21,485 nucleotides of DNA from a virus: positions 1-21,485 of IMG/VR virus record IMGVR_UViG_3300017759_000107. One strand, given 5' to 3'. The notes under the pieces are model-generated. The model had not been told where the DNA came from. It saw only the letters and a list, made by a program, of their open reading frames with translations, and made no database searches. Position numbers and translations under genes: made by a program. Below are positions 14,587 through 21,485 of the stretch, in pieces. Each line of letters opens with the position of its first letter. The stretch's first letter is position 1.

Positions 14587-14933
14587 TACTTATACTGTTT
14601 TAGTTCCATATCACATTTTTTCAACATTACAGCCATCATTTTAGTATATTTTTTAATTATTTTATATGGTTCTTTTTCTTCCATCATACCAGAAAATTTT
14701 CTCCATGATTTGGTTCGGTTAAGTACTTCATCTTCCATATACTCAAGTGCGATATCATTATAATCTCGATTGGTTGATGATTCTTTTATAGTTGATTTAC
14801 ACCCACATGAATTACCAGTATCACAACCACACGATTCATTGGTTTTTTCAATCACGGATTTTAATGTTGGAAGTGGTTCACCAAAACTCCTATCCCAAAC
14901 ATTCTCACTTAACATCTCTTTTAATTTTATCAT
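14586..14933 (-). CDS. Candidate head internal protein with CxC...CxC motif
   Basis: A 115-residue protein with the clearest T4-style leader: MIKLKEMLSE then NVWD, with L-S-E at residues 8-10. After it, SCGCDTGNSCGC places four Cys as two CGC pairs about 6 residues apart near residues 34-44, a possible metal site unusual for a protein made in the reducing cytoplasm. The C-terminal half is helical and basic (KPYKIIKKYTKMM-type: EKEPYKIIKKYTKMMAVMLK), ending CDMELKQYK. AAGGAAA lies before ATG 14933. The stop overlaps the start of the DUF3008 gene by 1 nt. I do not recognise a family. Packaging in the prohead and possible injection are inferred. Confidence 0.62.
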   Translation of the reverse strand: MIKLKEMLSENVWDRSFGEPLPTLKSVIEKTNESCGCDTGNSCGCKSTIKESSTNRDYNDIALEYMEDEVLNRTKSWRKFSGMMEEKEPYKIIKKYTKMMAVMLKKCDMELKQYK

Positions 14934-14945
14934 TATATTTTCCTT

Positions 14946-15179
14946 TTAATCCCAACCTTTATAAGCTTTATCTAAATATCTAGTTAATTCATCGTCTAGT
15001 TTATATATTTTATTAATAATAGATTTGAGTTTACCATCACTTTTAAGTTTTTTATTAGCTAATTCACCTAATCCCTCAACTGCATCACCGAATTCATAAT
15101 AAGCATCTCGTATATTATCTAATTCTGCTCCAGAATTTTCTCCAAATAATCTCTTATATGTTTTTTTTAAACTTCTCAT
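14946..15179 (-). CDS. Small head-region protein with leader, 77 aa
   Basis: The N-terminus MRSLKKTYKRLFGE then NSGAE is basic and ends in F-G-E at residues 12-14, similar to the leaders of the neighbouring genes. The remaining ~63 residues are acidic-to-neutral helices (LDNIRDAYYEFGDAVEGLGE, then NKIYKLDDELTRYLDKAY). AAAAGGAAA lies in the last codons of the upstream gene, and the ATG overlaps its stop by 1 nt, so translation should be coupled. No family is recognised. Its size is close to T4 gp67 (80 aa), a small prohead core protein, but no sequence match is evident. Confidence 0.6.
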   Translation of the reverse strand: MRSLKKTYKRLFGENSGAELDNIRDAYYEFGDAVEGLGELANKKLKSDGKLKSIINKIYKLDDELTRYLDKAYKGWD

Positions 15180-15430
15180 TACATTTTCCTTTTAAGGTTT
15201 TCAAATTTTGCTTTAAATTCTAAAATGTAATTTTTATAAAGTTTTTGCATTTCCATAGACTCGGCTTTCATTCCATCCTTACCCAAATCCCTAGCAAATT
15301 GTTTAACATTCTTATCCAATCTGACTAAACTGCTATCTATATTACTGACATATCCTCTGAAATAATTTGGAATGGATTCATCCAACCGCCAATCTCTCCA
15401 CTTTTCTATAATTGATTTTTCTCTAGGCAT
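15179..15430 (-). CDS. Small helical head-region protein, 83 aa
   Basis: An 83-residue helical, basic protein starting MPREKSIIEKWRDWRLDE then SIPNYF; L-D-E at residues 16-18 could be a processing site. The C-terminus is Lys-rich (ILEFKAKFENLKRKM). GAGAGGAAA lies within the last codons of the protease gene, and ATG 15430 is 1 nt after its stop, so the pair is translated together. No family is recognised. The tight coupling to gene 21 makes a prohead core role plausible. Confidence 0.6.
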   Translation of the reverse strand: MPREKSIIEKWRDWRLDESIPNYFRGYVSNIDSSLVRLDKNVKQFARDLGKDGMKAESMEMQKLYKNYILEFKAKFENLKRKM

Positions 15431-15431
15431 T

Positions 15432-16058
15432 TTAGTTTCCTCTCATTATATCATTGATGATTGATTCAACCTTACAATACTCACCACAGGTTCTACCACT
15501 AGTTATGGTCTTATCAACGCTCTCATTTACGCCCGTAGGATACATGAATGCACCATGTGTAGATGGATTTGAAACAAAGTCAAATGCGATCAATTCAAAA
15601 TCATCCTGTACTTCTTGTGATTGTCCACCATTATCCTCTGTTACAGTTTCTACTGAACCCATACCACGAGAACTAATACCAAGTTTTATATTACCCTTAA
15701 ATAATTCTTTTAATATGTTACCACTCGGTGTGGATAATACTTCAACAGTACCTAATAAATTATCACCTTCCCAATGCATGTCTTTTATATTATGGGATAC
15801 ATTCTGTAAATTTACCACCGATGATTCTGGATGATCTAGTTCACCCATAGCCCTACGTTGACTAATAAATTCCTTATGATACTTTTTAGCCTCACGAGTT
15901 AATATTTCTCTTGGATATACCCTACCGTTTTGATTCTTAGCTTCAGCACGTTGTAATACACCCTTAACAATTAATTTACCATTGTTTTCACTCATGGATT
16001 CATTAATATGTTCTGGTTTAATTTCAAATGGTAAATAATCTACTATTAGTTGTTTCAT
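15432..16058 (-). CDS. 21: Prohead maturation protease gp21
   Basis: A 208-residue protein, close to T4 gp21 (212 aa). It cleaves scaffold, capsid and internal proteins during head maturation. Family features: GKLIVKGVLQRAEAKNQNGR and VYPREIL (residues ~27-54), the catalytic-His block MGELDHPESS (His76), IKDMHWEGDNLLGTVEVLST (residues ~91-110), the Ser block KLGISSRGMGS (Ser129 or Ser130), and the conserved AFDFVSNPST (residues ~159-167). These fit the herpesvirus-protease-like fold of gp21. Possible self-processing sites are I-N-E near residue 20 and V-N-E at 177-179. The start overlaps the stop of the 62-residue gene by 4 nt (ATGA). It lies between portal and capsid genes, as in T4. Confidence 0.92.
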   Translation of the reverse strand: MKQLIVDYLPFEIKPEHINESMSENNGKLIVKGVLQRAEAKNQNGRVYPREILTREAKKYHKEFISQRRAMGELDHPESSVVNLQNVSHNIKDMHWEGDNLLGTVEVLSTPSGNILKELFKGNIKLGISSRGMGSVETVTEDNGGQSQEVQDDFELIAFDFVSNPSTHGAFMYPTGVNESVDKTITSGRTCGEYCKVESIINDIMRGN

Positions 16059-16243
16059 TTATCTTTTCCCATCATTATTTCTGTTTTTAGACTTTCCAAC
16101 ATTTCAATCCATTGGGTTAGTCTTGTAATCATATAATTCTTGTCTATTTCCTTACTCTGTATCTCTGTTTGCCATCTTTTTAACAAAGTAGATATACTGA
16201 ACAAGGTATCCATATAGGATTTCTTCTTCTCTTCAAAAGGCAT
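16055..16243 (-). CDS. Small helical protein before the protease, 62 aa
   Basis: A 62-residue helical protein (MPFEEKKKSYMDTLFSISTL, then KRWQTEIQSKEIDKNYMITR and IEMLESLKTEIMMGKDK) without signal peptide, membrane segment or cysteine. A weak GAGAAAC lies upstream of ATG 16243, and the TGA stop overlaps the protease ATG by 4 nt, a typical coupled pair. It occupies the place of T4 genes 67/68 between portal and protease, but I see no sequence match to either. A small prohead core or protease-associated protein is the best guess from context. Confidence 0.6.
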   Translation of the reverse strand: MPFEEKKKSYMDTLFSISTLLKRWQTEIQSKEIDKNYMITRLTQWIEMLESLKTEIMMGKDK

Positions 16244-16255
16244 AATGTTTCTCGG

Positions 16256-17302
16256 TTACTGTAATTTTCCAACTTTATTAGCTAATTTAACTAACCTTTC
16301 ACTTATTTTATGTAACGCCTTGTGTGTATTTTTCCAATATGAACCTGAATTCACATTCATTTCTTTCTTTAATCTAACATTCATATCAATTAGTTTACTT
16401 AATTCACTTAAAGAATTTTTAACCTCTCTCATTGAATGACCAATTTTTTGTTTTGGAGTCATCGACTCATCATTTCTGTAATCGTGGTATTTTCCCTCAT
16501 TTAAACCTGGATTTTTTTGTTTTTGATTATTCCATCCGTTTAAAAACTCATAAAATTTGTTAACATACTTTTTAAATGCGGTATATATTATTTTTTGATC
16601 TGTTCTATCTCCATCAATATCTACTGCAGATTTAGTTAAAATTACCACTTCTCTATTAAACTGTTCATATGCTTTATAAAATCTATTCCACGCTTTGTTG
16701 TATTTTTTCTTTTGACCTTCATTTACGGATTCTTTTACACCTGTACCACCCATTTGTTTATAAACCTTTATTAGATTCTTTAGGTGTTCTTCATCTCTTG
16801 CATTAGTGACGCTACCTTGTTTCTTAATCTTCTTTTGAAACATCAGTATAGCATCTTTAATCTTTTTCAATTCTACTTTAGCTAAAGTTCGTTTATAAGC
16901 CATACCAACATTGTCTCTTTCATTTACGGATTCATTAGCCGTAAGAAATGAAATGTATTGGGCTAATTGTGCTGGTGTTGCTCCAGACCTATCCCCTTTG
17001 GCTTTCTTATAGTGTTTATCCACCCACGGTTTTACTTCTTTTGGATTATTACCATACTTTATTAAAAATTTTACAATCTTTGCTTTTTCTGCGGAGTTTT
17101 CATTTACTTTTTTATATCCTGTGGAGTTTGTGGAGATTTCTTCCTCTTTATCCTTGTCTTTTTTCTTTTTTCCTCTAAAAGCATAAGGTGTTTTCGGTGG
17201 GCCTTCTCCACCATCAAGTGCACCAGTAACAGAAGCTTCCTCTAACTCATCTTCTATGACCTCTGTAATGTATTCTTTAATCTTACTAAGATTTATGGAC
17301 AT
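16256..17302 (-). CDS. Multi-module helical head protein with repeated V/L-N-E sites (possible polyprotein)
   Basis: A 348-residue, Lys-rich, mostly helical protein. Residues 1-22 form an amphipathic acidic leader with I-K-E, I-T-E and L-E-E; 23-60 are disordered-looking (GEGPPKTPYAFRGKKKKDKD). V-N-E then occurs at 66-68, 126-128 and 193-195, and L-N-E at 267-269. These sites split the rest into four helical pieces of about 60, 67, 74 and 79 residues, each predicted compact. Because gp21 cuts after hydrophobic-X-Glu and its gene is nearby, this may be a precursor cut into several internal proteins; that is inferred. AAGGAG lies in the last codons of the upstream gene, which it overlaps by 17 bp. 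No family is recognised for any module, and no catalytic motif is seen. Confidence 0.68.
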   Translation of the reverse strand: MSINLSKIKEYITEVIEDELEEASVTGALDGGEGPPKTPYAFRGKKKKDKDKEEEISTNSTGYKKVNENSAEKAKIVKFLIKYGNNPKEVKPWVDKHYKKAKGDRSGATPAQLAQYISFLTANESVNERDNVGMAYKRTLAKVELKKIKDAILMFQKKIKKQGSVTNARDEEHLKNLIKVYKQMGGTGVKESVNEGQKKKYNKAWNRFYKAYEQFNREVVILTKSAVDIDGDRTDQKIIYTAFKKYVNKFYEFLNGWNNQKQKNPGLNEGKYHDYRNDESMTPKQKIGHSMREVKNSLSELSKLIDMNVRLKKEMNVNSGSYWKNTHKALHKISERLVKLANKVGKLQ

Positions 17303-18155
17303 TTTTAATCTCCTTAATCAGTTCATAGTATCGCATAAGGGTTAAAACCTGTTTTTCATTGACTATCTTACCTTTGGTCAGGTTTTCTATCTGATTTACT
17401 GCTTCATTTAGTTTAATCTTTGTTATTTTATCACTAACCTTTGGTAAATGAACTTTTAATTGTTTTTTTATACCAATAGCCTCGGTATCAACGAATTCAC
17501 GCAGTGAATTTGTATTACTTACATTGTTAATGTAATGTTTTAACAATTTTCTCTGTGATTCGTCTAATTTTTTGTATTTTGTGTTAAATTTATCAACAAG
17601 AATCTCATAAGCAAGCAATCTCAGGTCTTTATCTGATTTACTGTACTCATTTAGTACTTTTTCTTGTATTTTTTTATTACTTGACTTTCCATTAGTGATA
17701 TGTTCTAATATAGTGAACTTAGAATTAACAACATGGTCTGGTTTAAATTGTTCTTGTGATGATTCTGATTGAAACACGTTATAGATAGAAGCTAACATTC
17801 TATAATTTGGTATTCTACCATTAAAAAAATCATTTACATTGTAAGTTTCTTTAATTTCTTTAATTAAATTAAATTTTTCACGTTTTAACGATGAGTTACT
17901 TAACTTTCTTCTTGATTTTATCACAGCATCTAGTAAATAATCAGCTCTATTTTCAGATTGATAATGTTTTTCTGAAAGAAGTTGATATAGTTCAAGTTCT
18001 TTACCTAATTCGGTAGTTTCGTTAAAATATTTTTTTACTATTGAAACTGTTTTCGTGCTTTTTCCAGCCAAAACATCAGCTGTGATCTGTCTTGTTAATA
18101 ATTCAAAAAGAATACCTGTATTCTTTATCTTAGAATGCTTTAATTTTCGAGCCAT
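17286..18155 (-). CDS. Conserved-looking helical protein after the portal gene, 289 aa
   Basis: A 289-residue, basic, helical protein. It begins MARKLKHSKIKNTGILFELL then TRQITADVLAG; other notable stretches are VKKYFNETTELGKELELYQL, ADYLLDAVIKSRRKL, and a C-terminal helical region with LTKGKIVNEKQVLTLMRYYE. No signal peptide, membrane segment or enzymatic motif is visible. CTGGAG lies 10 nt before ATG 18155. The gene follows the portal gene after a 63-nt AT-rich gap and overlaps the next gene by 17 bp. V-N-E near the C-terminus is a possible gp21 site. The position equals that of T4 genes 67/68 (prohead core), but the size differs and I see no similarity. I cannot name its function; a prohead core or portal-associated role is inferred. 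Confidence 0.65.
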   Translation of the reverse strand: MARKLKHSKIKNTGILFELLTRQITADVLAGKSTKTVSIVKKYFNETTELGKELELYQLLSEKHYQSENRADYLLDAVIKSRRKLSNSSLKREKFNLIKEIKETYNVNDFFNGRIPNYRMLASIYNVFQSESSQEQFKPDHVVNSKFTILEHITNGKSSNKKIQEKVLNEYSKSDKDLRLLAYEILVDKFNTKYKKLDESQRKLLKHYINNVSNTNSLREFVDTEAIGIKKQLKVHLPKVSDKITKIKLNEAVNQIENLTKGKIVNEKQVLTLMRYYELIKEIKNVHKS

Positions 18156-18170
18156 TATAGAGTACTCCAG

Positions 18171-18178
18171 TATTTATA
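18171..18178 (-). promoter_or_regulatory. Exact match to the T4 late promoter box TATAAATA
   Basis: TATAAATA is read on the minus strand 16 nt before ATG 18155. It matches the T4 late -10 box, but a start point about 6 nt downstream would leave the Shine-Dalgarno CTGGAG outside the transcript. It is therefore either a promoter used in an unusual way or a chance match in an AT-rich gap. Confidence 0.3.
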
Positions 18179-18195
18179 TATATTTTTACTCTTAA

Positions 18196-18203
18196 ATAAA
18201 TAT
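18196..18203. promoter_or_regulatory. ATAAATAT motif after the portal gene
   Basis: On the minus strand ACTTTATATTTATTT lies 41 nt before ATG 18155 and 16-23 nt after the portal stop. It resembles the sites at 8522 and 13036 in sequence and in distance to the next start codon. Confidence 0.35.
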
Positions 18204-18218
18204 AAAGTTATATAATAA

Positions 18219-20078
18219 TTATTCATTTGAACTGCCTTTAGCCAAAGAAGTTACTTCATCGGCGTAATCTTTTTCAACTTCTGACATTTCTGTTATAATT
18301 TTTTTATCCTTTATACCAAAATTCATTGATTTTTTTAATGAATCATAGTGTGCTAATGCTAAATTCTTACCGTATTTAGGTGAACTACTCCCACCTTTCT
18401 TTTTATCATGTGCTCCCAATGGATCACGACCTCGAGCACTACCATCCTTACCATATTTAGCCATTTCCTCTGGCCTTCCAGCATCATTGTCTTTAGTAAA
18501 TATAGAACCAGCTGGACTATCAGGTGGTAATTCACCCTCTCCTGCAGGTGCAGCTGATGCCATTTCACTTGGTGTACCAACAGATTCACCACTCTTAACA
18601 GGATCATTACCTTCTGTTTCAATTTGTGACCTACGAAACTTCTGTTTATAGTCATTTGCTATCTGTTGATTTTCGTTTGCAATTTCCTCATCAGAAAATT
18701 TAAATATATTTTTATATATCCATTCCGTTGACACTATACCATCTTGTAACATTGACGCTGCTAGGGAAGTTTTATTATTCCAAAGTTCAATTTTTTCTGT
18801 CTCATATATTGTAGATGGATTTGTAAGACTTAATTCAAAATTAACCAAGTCAGCATCCTGATATCCTTGTGAGTACAAGTGTACGATAGCTATCTTAGTT
18901 AATTCCGATAGTGTTATTCTCTGTATTCTTTCAATCGTTCTTGCAAACCTAACATCCTCAGCAGCTAGGGTTGCTTTTGAACCAATACCCTCTTCGTAAC
19001 CAAGAAAAGCTTTTGGTATTCTCAAAGAAGCTAATAATTTATTTTTAAGATATTCAATGTCCTCTGTGGCTTCATATGTTAAGCCTGGAAGTGAATCAAT
19101 ACCTGTACCACTATCACCACCCCTGACTGGTAGGAAAAAATCCTCTGTTATGTTCTGCATATTGTATTTTAGATTATAATCACCAGTAGCTTCATCTACT
19201 ACTGGAGCTTTCTTCATCTTATTGATTACTTGTTGCATATAGTTATCAACTTCAGCTGGTGGTATGTTACCAATATCTAATTTAAATATTCTTTTTTCTG
19301 GTGCTCTCATGATTCTATGAATCAACATAGCATCCTTCATAAGAGTTAATTGTTTAAAAATCTTACGAGCACCTTCAACTTGTGATTTTCCATATGGTAG
19401 ATAGTTGGAATCTGATAATAGTCTGAAATGTGCAACTTCATAGTTTTCTAATTCCTCTTTTGAAGAAGATTGATCACTTTTATACCTTGCTTGTTCTCCA
19501 GTAGTTGTGTGTTCTAATAAATATTTTACATACTCTGGATTCTCAGGGTCTAAACCCTCTATCCTAGAAATATCATAAACTGGTAATGGAATTACATTGG
19601 TGATACCATACTTGTCATTTATTTCTAATTTTAAAAAGAAATCACCATATTTACACATATTCCTTACCCAAGGCCATAGATTAAATTCTATATTTATAAT
19701 ATCATAAAATAAATTGTGTAGAATATCCTTTACTTGATTGTTATCAGTTTTTATTTCTAAAACTTCACCATATTCTGATTTCATCGTTGATTCATCTGCG
19801 TATATATCAAGTGCACTTGATATTATAGCATCACTATCCATTGTCTCGTAGTCTTTAAATAGATTTAACCTCATTGATTTTGCAAGTAATGCATCGGAAT
19901 AACCACTCATTCCAACTCCAGTAAATATCTTTTGATATCTATCCACTAGATTACTTTTTGCAATAGATTGTATACGACTTGTATCGGCTACTTTTAATTT
20001 TTTACCTCCGACATTTCTTACAATTACATTTGTAGAAAAAAGTCTTAATAATCTTGATCTTAAACTTGTATCAGCCAT
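18219..20078 (-). CDS. 20: Portal vertex protein gp20
   Basis: A 619-residue T4-type portal protein (T4: 524 aa). It forms the dodecameric ring through which DNA enters and to which the neck binds. Signatures: YETMDSDAIISSALDIYADE (residues ~77-96), YGDFFLKLEI, LIHRIMRAPEKRIFKLDIGN (the portal core; T4 has RAPERRVFYIDVGN), VDNYMQQVINKMKK, EDFFLPVRGGDSGTGIDSLP, LLASLRIPKAFLGYEEG and KATLAAEDVRFARTIERIQ. The last ~130 residues are a Pro/Gly/Ser-rich, disordered-looking extension (MASAAPAGEGELPPDSPAGS) ending in a helical, acidic tail, which accounts for the extra length over T4. GAGGAC lies before ATG 20078, and the terminase gene ends 15 nt earlier. In T4 genes 18 and 19 separate 17 and 20; they do not here. 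Confidence 0.95.
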   Translation of the reverse strand: MADTSLRSRLLRLFSTNVIVRNVGGKKLKVADTSRIQSIAKSNLVDRYQKIFTGVGMSGYSDALLAKSMRLNLFKDYETMDSDAIISSALDIYADESTMKSEYGEVLEIKTDNNQVKDILHNLFYDIINIEFNLWPWVRNMCKYGDFFLKLEINDKYGITNVIPLPVYDISRIEGLDPENPEYVKYLLEHTTTGEQARYKSDQSSSKEELENYEVAHFRLLSDSNYLPYGKSQVEGARKIFKQLTLMKDAMLIHRIMRAPEKRIFKLDIGNIPPAEVDNYMQQVINKMKKAPVVDEATGDYNLKYNMQNITEDFFLPVRGGDSGTGIDSLPGLTYEATEDIEYLKNKLLASLRIPKAFLGYEEGIGSKATLAAEDVRFARTIERIQRITLSELTKIAIVHLYSQGYQDADLVNFELSLTNPSTIYETEKIELWNNKTSLAASMLQDGIVSTEWIYKNIFKFSDEEIANENQQIANDYKQKFRRSQIETEGNDPVKSGESVGTPSEMASAAPAGEGELPPDSPAGSIFTKDNDAGRPEEMAKYGKDGSARGRDPLGAHDKKKGGSSSPKYGKNLALAHYDSLKKSMNFGIKDKKIITEMSEVEKDYADEVTSLAKGSSNE

Positions 20079-20093
20079 TTTGTCCTCTTGTTA

Positions 20094-21485
20094 TTAAATT
20101 AACCATTCCAATGATTCCTTTTCTTTTCCTATTTCCCAAGTCCATTCACCATTTTGATTGTTTTTTGGTATATAAACACCTTGATTTGAAGTTATACCAC
20201 CCATAGCCTTTTTTTGTAATTCTATACCCTCAGCTCTCAACCGTAAAGCAGTCTCTCGTATCCATAATCCCATAGCGTAAGCCATTACCAAGTCATCATT
20301 ATACCCTCTCATTGCTTCTGCTCTGTTATTGTTATATATAAATACAAAAAGTTCATCAATTAACCTATTTGAACGAACCATCACGGATTTTTCTCTAAAA
20401 AATTCTTCTAATTTAGCTACAATTAATGGTCTTGTTTTTTGTGTTACAGTAAATCCAGGTACTAATTGTTTTTCAGTTCTATTAATTTTATTATTTATGT
20501 GTTTTTGAGTATCAACTATTTGTAAATCCTTACTCATGTAAAATAAATTTTCATAATTCCTATCAATGACTTGCTGTATAGCAGCCCAACCAATATTGTT
20601 GTTCTCTATAACTAGTAAGGCATTGTTGTATTCGATTGAAATATTTGTTAATAGATTTCCATAGTCTCTCGTGGACAATCTACCCTTGTATTCTGCTACC
20701 TGCTCAAGACTTTCTATTTCTATGACATGAAAAGCTGAATAGTCTGTTGAATCTCCACGACTAACATCAGCACACACTATATAATCCTTTGTATAATTTG
20801 GTGGCTCCCATATCCAAATATTACTATCAACACCTCGTTTTTCAATTGGGTCTTTTACGTGTTTAGTTCTATACTCTTCTAGTATAACACCATCAACAAC
20901 AGATTGACCAGACGTGATGAAGTCACAATCACATTCTTGAGCAGCTAATGTAGGCCCAAGTAATTTATCTTGTTCATCTCTCCACTCTTGACCTCTATCT
21001 GGATGTAAATCCCAAAATAATTTAATGAAATTAAAATCATTTAAACCATCCTCTGCATCCATCCAAGTTTTATGAAACCAATTACCAACACCATTTGGTG
21101 TGGAAAGTGCAATACATTGACCACCAGTTGATAACGTCTGTGAGGCAGCTGCCCATATTGTATCTATCCTATCAATGAATGCAGCTTCATCTAATACTAA
21201 TAAAGATAGAGCTTCTGAACGACCTGCATCCTCACCACTAGACACTGCTTTAATCTGTGAACCATTTTTATAACTCAAACTTAGTTTATTATCTTCTGTA
21301 CATTTTTGTTTTAACCAACTAGGGAGATTTGCATGCATCACTCGAACTTTAGTTACGAGATTTTTTGCTGTTTCTTGTTTTGTGGCTATAACTAATATAT
21401 TTTTATCTTGATGAAATGTCATCATCCATAAAGAATACCCAGCAGTAATTGTGGATATACCAAGTTGTCGTGCTTTCAAAATAAC
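20094..21485 (-). CDS. 17: Terminase large subunit gp17, N-terminus cut by the right edge
   Basis: An open frame runs in from the right edge and gives 463 residues; about 150 N-terminal residues are missing relative to T4 gp17 (610 aa). It packages DNA through the portal and cuts concatemers. Counting the TTG codon at 21479 as residue 1 (it is internal, not the start): a Walker A-like KARQLGIST at 2-10, with the Lys at the front of the loop as in several terminases instead of the T4 GKT form; Walker B LLVLDEAAF (Asp97, Glu98); and coupling motif STPNG at 126-130. The C-terminal RuvC-like nuclease shows CADVSRGDSTDY (Asp238), VIENNNIG (Glu292) and GYNDDLVMAYAMG (Asp395/396). All key residues are present. 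The gene is directly followed by the portal gene. The small terminase subunit is not in the window. Confidence 0.95.
   Translation of the reverse strand, partial: VILKARQLGISTITAGYSLWMMTFHQDKNILVIATKQETAKNLVTKVRVMHANLPSWLKQKCTEDNKLSLSYKNGSQIKAVSSGEDAGRSEALSLLVLDEAAFIDRIDTIWAAASQTLSTGGQCIALSTPNGVGNWFHKTWMDAEDGLNDFNFIKLFWDLHPDRGQEWRDEQDKLLGPTLAAQECDCDFITSGQSVVDGVILEEYRTKHVKDPIEKRGVDSNIWIWEPPNYTKDYIVCADVSRGDSTDYSAFHVIEIESLEQVAEYKGRLSTRDYGNLLTNISIEYNNALLVIENNNIGWAAIQQVIDRNYENLFYMSKDLQIVDTQKHINNKINRTEKQLVPGFTVTQKTRPLIVAKLEEFFREKSVMVRSNRLIDELFVFIYNNNRAEAMRGYNDDLVMAYAMGLWIRETALRLRAEGIELQKKAMGGITSNQGVYIPKNNQNGEWTWEIGKEKESLEWLI

Noticed and set aside
18359-18655. Minus-strand frame of 98 codons inside the portal gene
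   Set aside because: It is a shifted frame in the low-complexity portal tail; the portal frame is continuous and conserved.
21453-21479. Defective Walker A in the terminase because the usual GKT is GIS
   Set aside because: Many large terminases place the essential Lys at the front of the loop; KARQLGIST fits that form, and all other catalytic residues are present.
21477-21479. TTG at 21479 as the terminase start
   Set aside because: It lies immediately before the ATPase loop, and the frame continues upstream through Val-Ile to the edge; the true start is outside the window.

Overview
The window is a low-GC piece of the late structural region of a T4-like contractile-tailed phage. Every supported gene lies on the minus strand, so transcription runs from the right edge to the left. 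The assignment rests on recognisable T4-type head and neck proteins: large terminase gp17, portal gp20, prohead protease gp21, scaffold gp22, major capsid protein gp23, neck protein gp14, and less certain gp13-like and gp15-like proteins. The AT-rich composition and the style of the fibre repeats resemble uncultured marine T4-like phages. That is an inference, and the host cannot be named from the window.

Layout in transcription order. (1) 21485-18219: packaging motor, with gp17 cut by the window edge and gp20 directly after it; the tail sheath and tube genes (18, 19) that lie between them in T4 are absent here. (2) 18155-16055: three unrecognised proteins in the slot of T4 genes 67/68, one of which looks like a chain of helical modules separated by V/L-N-E sites. 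(3) 16058-15432: gp21 protease. (4) 15430-11791: seven genes, several with a short basic/hydrophobic N-terminal leader ending in hydrophobic-X-Glu, like the capsid-targeting leaders of T4 internal proteins that gp21 removes; one is a DUF3008-type basic protein and one a beta-rich candidate decoration protein. (5) 11782-11606: a 58-residue ribosomal protein bS21 homologue starting at TTG. (6) 11463-8623: scaffold gp22 and major capsid protein gp23, followed by a strong intrinsic terminator. (7) 8490-5152: gp13-like, gp14 and gp15-like neck/tail-completion genes, the last carrying a large C-terminal fibre-like extension. (8) 5143-1: a fibre/lectin cluster comprising a LamG-tipped protein paralogous to the gp15 extension, a small zinc-finger/NUMOD3-like protein, a 732-residue repetitive fibre, a small beta protein, and a second fibre cut by the left edge.

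How it works together: the products build a prohead (portal, scaffold, capsid, internal proteins), mature it by gp21 cleavage, fill it with DNA (gp17), close it with neck proteins and decorate the virion with fibres. The bS21 gene sits among these late genes and may tune host ribosomes toward late mRNAs. Most genes are tightly packed, with Shine-Dalgarno sites inside the preceding gene. The few gaps hold an AT-rich ATAAATAT motif, one clear terminator and a structured leader before gene 22. No tRNA, CRISPR array, insertion sequence or stretch over 300 bases without a gene is seen.
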